In this document: positions 61,191-64,000 of the stretch, one piece after another | Layout: every line of letters begins with the position of its first letter | Position numbering within the stretch: position 1 is the first letter of the stretch | Assembly: GCF_048323755.1 (NCBI RefSeq) | Contig: NZ_JBLWFS010000003.1 | Span: 186,001 to 250,000 of the forward strand | Direction: 5' to 3' | From: Alkalihalobacterium sp048323755 | GTDB taxonomy: Bacteria > Bacillota > Bacilli > Bacillales > Bacillaceae_F | Length of the DNA stretch: 64,000 nt | Translations under genes and position numbers: made by a program | Notes under the pieces: generated by a model | Told to the model about the DNA's origin: nothing | Databases searched by the model: none | The model's input: the letters and a program-made list of their open reading frames with translations, nothing else

Positions 61191-61940
61191 ATGACTGAGT
61201 CTAATCAACCACAACAACCTCAAGGTGATGAAAAGCCTGCACTAGATCCTAAATCGAGCATTGTAAATAAAATTCAAGAATTAGGTCAAACGAATGTTCC
61301 TGATATGGACGCTTCAAACTTACATTGCATGACGATTGTTGGCCAAATTGAAGGTCACATGCAGTTACCACCTCAAAATAAAACAACGAAGTATGAGCAT
61401 ATCATTCCACAGCTTGTAGCAACTGAACAAAATTCAAAGATAGAGGGAATGTTAGTTATTTTAAATACAGTTGGTGGAGATGTTGAAGCAGGATTGGCAA
61501 TTTCTGAGATGATTGCTTCTATGTCAAAACCCACTGTAACACTTGTATTAGGGGGCGGCCATTCTATAGGTGTACCAATTGCAACTGCTTCAAATTACAG
61601 TTTTATTGCTGAAACAGCAACTATGACCATACACCCTGTGCGCTTAACTGGCCTAGTTATAGGTGTGCCGCAAACGTTTGAATATTTAGATAAAATGCAA
61701 GAAAGAGTTATTCGATTTGTTACGAAACATTCTACTATTGATGAAGAGAAGTTTAAAGAGTTAATGTTTTCAAAAGGCAATTTAACACGTGACATCGGAA
61801 CAAACGTAATTGGAAGAGATGCTGTAGAGTATGGACTTATTAATGAAGTAGGCGGATTAAGCCATGCATTAACGAAGCTTAATGCTTTAATTGAAGAACG
61901 TAGAGCAGAGCATGCAGGCGGCGGTGATATTGTACAATGA
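61191..61940 (+). CDS. tepA: ClpP-like protease TepA (YmfB)
   Basis: 249 residues with a ClpP/crotonase fold: ILNTVGGDVEAGLAISEMI, a nucleophile Ser in GGGHSIGVPIAT, and a His in TMTIHPVRL. The B. subtilis protein was named translocation-enhancing protein and is linked to degradation of small acid-soluble proteins or secretion. ATG 61191 follows AAGGAGGATCC; the frame back to 61056 has no site. It overlaps ylzJ by 4 bp. Confidence 0.92.
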   Translation: MTESNQPQQPQGDEKPALDPKSSIVNKIQELGQTNVPDMDASNLHCMTIVGQIEGHMQLPPQNKTTKYEHIIPQLVATEQNSKIEGMLVILNTVGGDVEAGLAISEMIASMSKPTVTLVLGGGHSIGVPIATASNYSFIAETATMTIHPVRLTGLVIGVPQTFEYLDKMQERVIRFVTKHSTIDEEKFKELMFSKGNLTRDIGTNVIGRDAVEYGLINEVGGLSHALTKLNALIEERRAEHAGGGDIVQ

Positions 61941-62158
61941 TCCTATATACGATGTTACCTGAAGAGATGATTTTTCCACAGGATGAAACGAGCTACGCAA
62001 AACAACAAACGATTCCTGTTGAAGGTGGATTATTAGTCGTAGAAGATATTGGGGAGTCACAATATAAAGTGATCCGCCTCATAAGTAGTGACCCGAGTAA
62101 TTACTTAAATGAAAACTATAGCCCCGGTCGAATTATTATGGGGAAACCTCAACTTTAA
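61937..62158 (+). CDS. ylzJ: YlzJ-like protein
   Basis: 73 residues with the YlzJ pattern (LYTMLPEEMIFPQDE, EGGLLVVEDIGESQYKVIRLISSDPSNYL). The family is conserved between tepA and spoIIIE in Bacillus, with unknown function. It begins inside the tepA stop (ATGA), implying coupling. Confidence 0.88.
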   Translation: MILYTMLPEEMIFPQDETSYAKQQTIPVEGGLLVVEDIGESQYKVIRLISSDPSNYLNENYSPGRIIMGKPQL

Positions 62159-62163
62159 TAATG

Positions 62164-62190
62164 TAGACAAGTTTTGGATTATGTTATAAT
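62164..62190 (+). promoter_or_regulatory. Candidate promoter upstream of spoIIIE
   Basis: A perfect extended -10 (TG-T-TATAAT, 62182-62190) has TAGACA at 62164-62169 as a possible -35 (15-bp spacer). The hairpin at 62211-62232 lies just downstream, so early termination could limit this transcript. A second TATAAT at 62279-62284 has no good -35. Confidence 0.45.
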
Positions 62191-62210
62191 CATAATACAA
62201 AACTTGGTTG

Positions 62211-62236
62211 AAGCAGCCAATTTTGGCTGCTTTTCT
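62211..62236 (+). terminator. Terminator between ylzJ and spoIIIE
   Basis: AAGCAGCCAA (62211-62220) pairs perfectly with TTGGCTGCTT (62223-62232), followed by T-rich sequence. It probably ends the tepA-ylzJ transcript. Confidence 0.85.
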
Positions 62237-62387
62237 TAATTGAAGTAAAAAAATAGCAAAAGTTCTATGCTTTACTTTTATAATAGCTGAACGAAAGTTA
62301 AATGGCCCTAACATAGAGTTTTCACTTTATGAGACAAGCACCATTGTAATTTCGTATATTAAGTCGCAATTGAGGGTGAAATGATTG

Positions 62388-64000
62388 ATGTCTAAGAAAA
62401 GAAAAAAGAAAAAAACAGAATGGAAATCACAACTAACGTTTGAGTTGGTTGGACTATCTTTATTTATTTTATCAATAATTACATTTGCCAAATTAGGCAG
62501 TGTAGGTGAAGTTATTGTTTATTTATTTCGATTCTTTATTGGAGAATGGCACGTAGTACTAACGATAGCATTATTTTTAACGTCACTGTATATCATTATT
62601 AAACGAAGTATACCTTCCTTTTGGACGCGTCGTCTTGCAGGAACTTATTTACTATTGTTTTCTTTTATTTTATTGAGCCATGTCCGTTTATTTGAAGTAT
62701 TAGCAACAAAGGAAGGTTTTGAAGACCCTTCTGTATTACGAAATACGTGGGAACTATTTTGGATGCAAGTACATCAAACGGCGCCTGTCAGTGATCTGGG
62801 TGGAGGAATGATTGGGGCACTTGGATATGCTGCAACTCATTTTCTTTTTGATGCACCGGGAACTTATTTAATCTCTTTTTTTGGCATGATCGTATCCATT
62901 TTATTAATTACAAATCAATCTTTATCTGATGTCATTAACCGTGTTCTTACTAAAGCAAAACAGATCTTTGTAGTGATTTTCAGTTTCTTTCATAAGTTAG
63001 TTCGTGGTTGGGTGGATGAATTATCAGCTAAACTATCTGAACGAAAAGAAAAACAAAAAGAAAAGAAAGAGCTTGCAGTAGAGGAACCGCCGGAACAAGT
63101 GCCTGTACCCACTGAACCAGTTATACATGATTTCACGAGTCAAGCTTATGAAGAAGGAACACCAGATCTTACTTTACCTTTATCAGATGAGAGGACTGAA
63201 GGAAAGGAAAATCTGAAGGACAAGGAAACTAAGGATCAAAATGAGCAAATGTCACCTCAGTCTTTAATTATGTCTGAAATTGCGAATGAAGATTATTTAT
63301 TACCAAGTTTAGAATTACTACATTTACCCAATAATAATGGACAACATATGGAAAAACGCCACATATCTGCAAATGCTAAGAAATTAGAACAAACACTTGA
63401 AAGTTTTGGTGTAAAAGCGAAAGTAACAGAAGTTCATCTTGGACCAGCAGTAACGAAATATGAAGTACACCCAAGTGTAGGTGTGAAAGTAAGCAAAATC
63501 GTTAATTTAGCTGATGATTTAGCGCTAGCTTTAGCAGCAAAAGATATTCGTATTGAAGCACCAATTCCAGGAAAATCAGCAATAGGAATAGAAGTACCGA
63601 ACAAAGAAGTTGCTCTTGTTACGTTAAGAGAGGTACTAGACTCACCAAAAAATAGACAAGAAGCACACGCGCTTTCAGTTGCTTTAGGTAGGGATATCTC
63701 AGGTGAACCGGTATTAGCCCCACTAAATAAAATGCCTCATTTATTAGTCGCAGGGGCAACAGGAAGCGGAAAGAGTGTATGTATTAACGGAATTATTACA
63801 AGCTTACTAATGAAAGCGAAGCCCCATGAAGTTAAACTCATGATGATTGACCCTAAAATGGTTGAGTTAAATGTGTATAATGGCATCCCTCACTTATTGA
63901 CACCGGTTGTAACTGAACCGAAAAAAGCATCACAAGCGTTGAAGAAAGTCGTAAGTGAAATGGAGCGCAGGTATGACTTATTCTCGCATTCCGGAACGAG
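62388..64000 (+). CDS. spoIIIE: DNA translocase SpoIIIE/FtsK, 5' part (runs off window)
   Basis: The first 537 codons of an FtsK/SpoIIIE translocase. A basic N-terminus (SKKRKKKKTEW) is followed by four transmembrane helices to about residue 190, a charged linker, and the alpha and beta motor domains with Walker A GATGSGKSV (about residues 456-464) and the Walker B region MMIDPKMVELNVYNG. It pumps the chromosome into the forespore. ATG 62388 follows GAGGGTGA. The gamma DNA-reading domain lies beyond the window. Confidence 0.95.
   Translation, partial: MSKKRKKKKTEWKSQLTFELVGLSLFILSIITFAKLGSVGEVIVYLFRFFIGEWHVVLTIALFLTSLYIIIKRSIPSFWTRRLAGTYLLLFSFILLSHVRLFEVLATKEGFEDPSVLRNTWELFWMQVHQTAPVSDLGGGMIGALGYAATHFLFDAPGTYLISFFGMIVSILLITNQSLSDVINRVLTKAKQIFVVIFSFFHKLVRGWVDELSAKLSERKEKQKEKKELAVEEPPEQVPVPTEPVIHDFTSQAYEEGTPDLTLPLSDERTEGKENLKDKETKDQNEQMSPQSLIMSEIANEDYLLPSLELLHLPNNNGQHMEKRHISANAKKLEQTLESFGVKAKVTEVHLGPAVTKYEVHPSVGVKVSKIVNLADDLALALAAKDIRIEAPIPGKSAIGIEVPNKEVALVTLREVLDSPKNRQEAHALSVALGRDISGEPVLAPLNKMPHLLVAGATGSGKSVCINGIITSLLMKAKPHEVKLMMIDPKMVELNVYNGIPHLLTPVVTEPKKASQALKKVVSEMERRYDLFSHSGT

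Noticed and set aside
1..64000. Prophage, CRISPR array, insertion sequence, tRNA or rRNA genes
   Set aside because: No integrase, transposase, spaced direct-repeat array or tRNA/rRNA-like sequence was seen. The gene order is conserved housekeeping throughout.

Overview
The window is a 64 kb, AT-rich piece of a Bacillaceae (endospore-forming Firmicutes) chromosome. The evidence is gene order and protein families: it runs from the end of codY through the flagellar/chemotaxis (fla/che) operon, then rpsB-tsf-pyrH-frr-uppS-cdsA-dxr-rasP-proS-polC, the nusA-infB operon, rpsO-pnp, and the dipicolinate/diaminopimelate cluster to spoIIIE. This is essentially the Bacillus subtilis order as known from general knowledge. 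Every gene I accept is on the + strand. Shine-Dalgarno sequences are strong, and TTG or GTG starts are common. Sporulation genes (dpaA, dpaB, tepA, spoIIIE) confirm a spore former. I cannot name the species.

Layout. 1-71 is the last codons of codY. 72-834 is intergenic and holds a terminator and a 138-bp nested inverted-repeat element. 835-27157 is the fla/che operon: rod, MS ring, switch, export ATPase, hook, type III export gate, FlhF/FlhG, CheB/CheC/CheD, SigD, a FapA-like protein and SwrB. 27172-30576 is translation and nucleotide genes with their own promoters and terminators (rpsB, tsf, pyrH, frr). 30672-36422 covers lipid carrier, phospholipid and isoprenoid synthesis (uppS, cdsA, dxr), the site-2 protease gene rasP, and proS. 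36559-40866 is polC. 41039-48093 is the nusA/infB operon with ribosome maturation genes, truB and ribC. 48095-53490 is rpsO, pnp, ylxY, mlpA and ymxH. 53717-58861 is the dipicolinate/lysine cluster. 58906-62158 is rnjB, tepA and ylzJ. 62388-64000 is the first part of spoIIIE.

The most striking feature is damage to the chemotaxis and switch part of the fla/che operon. FliY and CheY are collapsed into one 198-codon in-frame reading frame (13408-14004). It has lost the FliN-like domain of FliY and the phospho-acceptor part of CheY, and the joint lies at a short shared sequence, apparently TTCGGCT. Separately, cheB is followed after only 42 bp by cheC, with no cheA or cheW between them. The rest of the operon is intact. 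Either the chemotaxis core is encoded elsewhere, or the lineage (or this clone or assembly) has lost it by two deletions.

Other points of interest are a 54-codon membrane-protein gene overlapping both cheD and sigD; a hairpin between the Shine-Dalgarno sequence and start of swrD; a family of imperfect inverted repeats beginning GAGGCTGAC, some acting as terminators; structured leaders before rpsB and rpsO; and a good SigK-type promoter match upstream of dpaA. I found no tRNA, rRNA, CRISPR array, insertion sequence or prophage.
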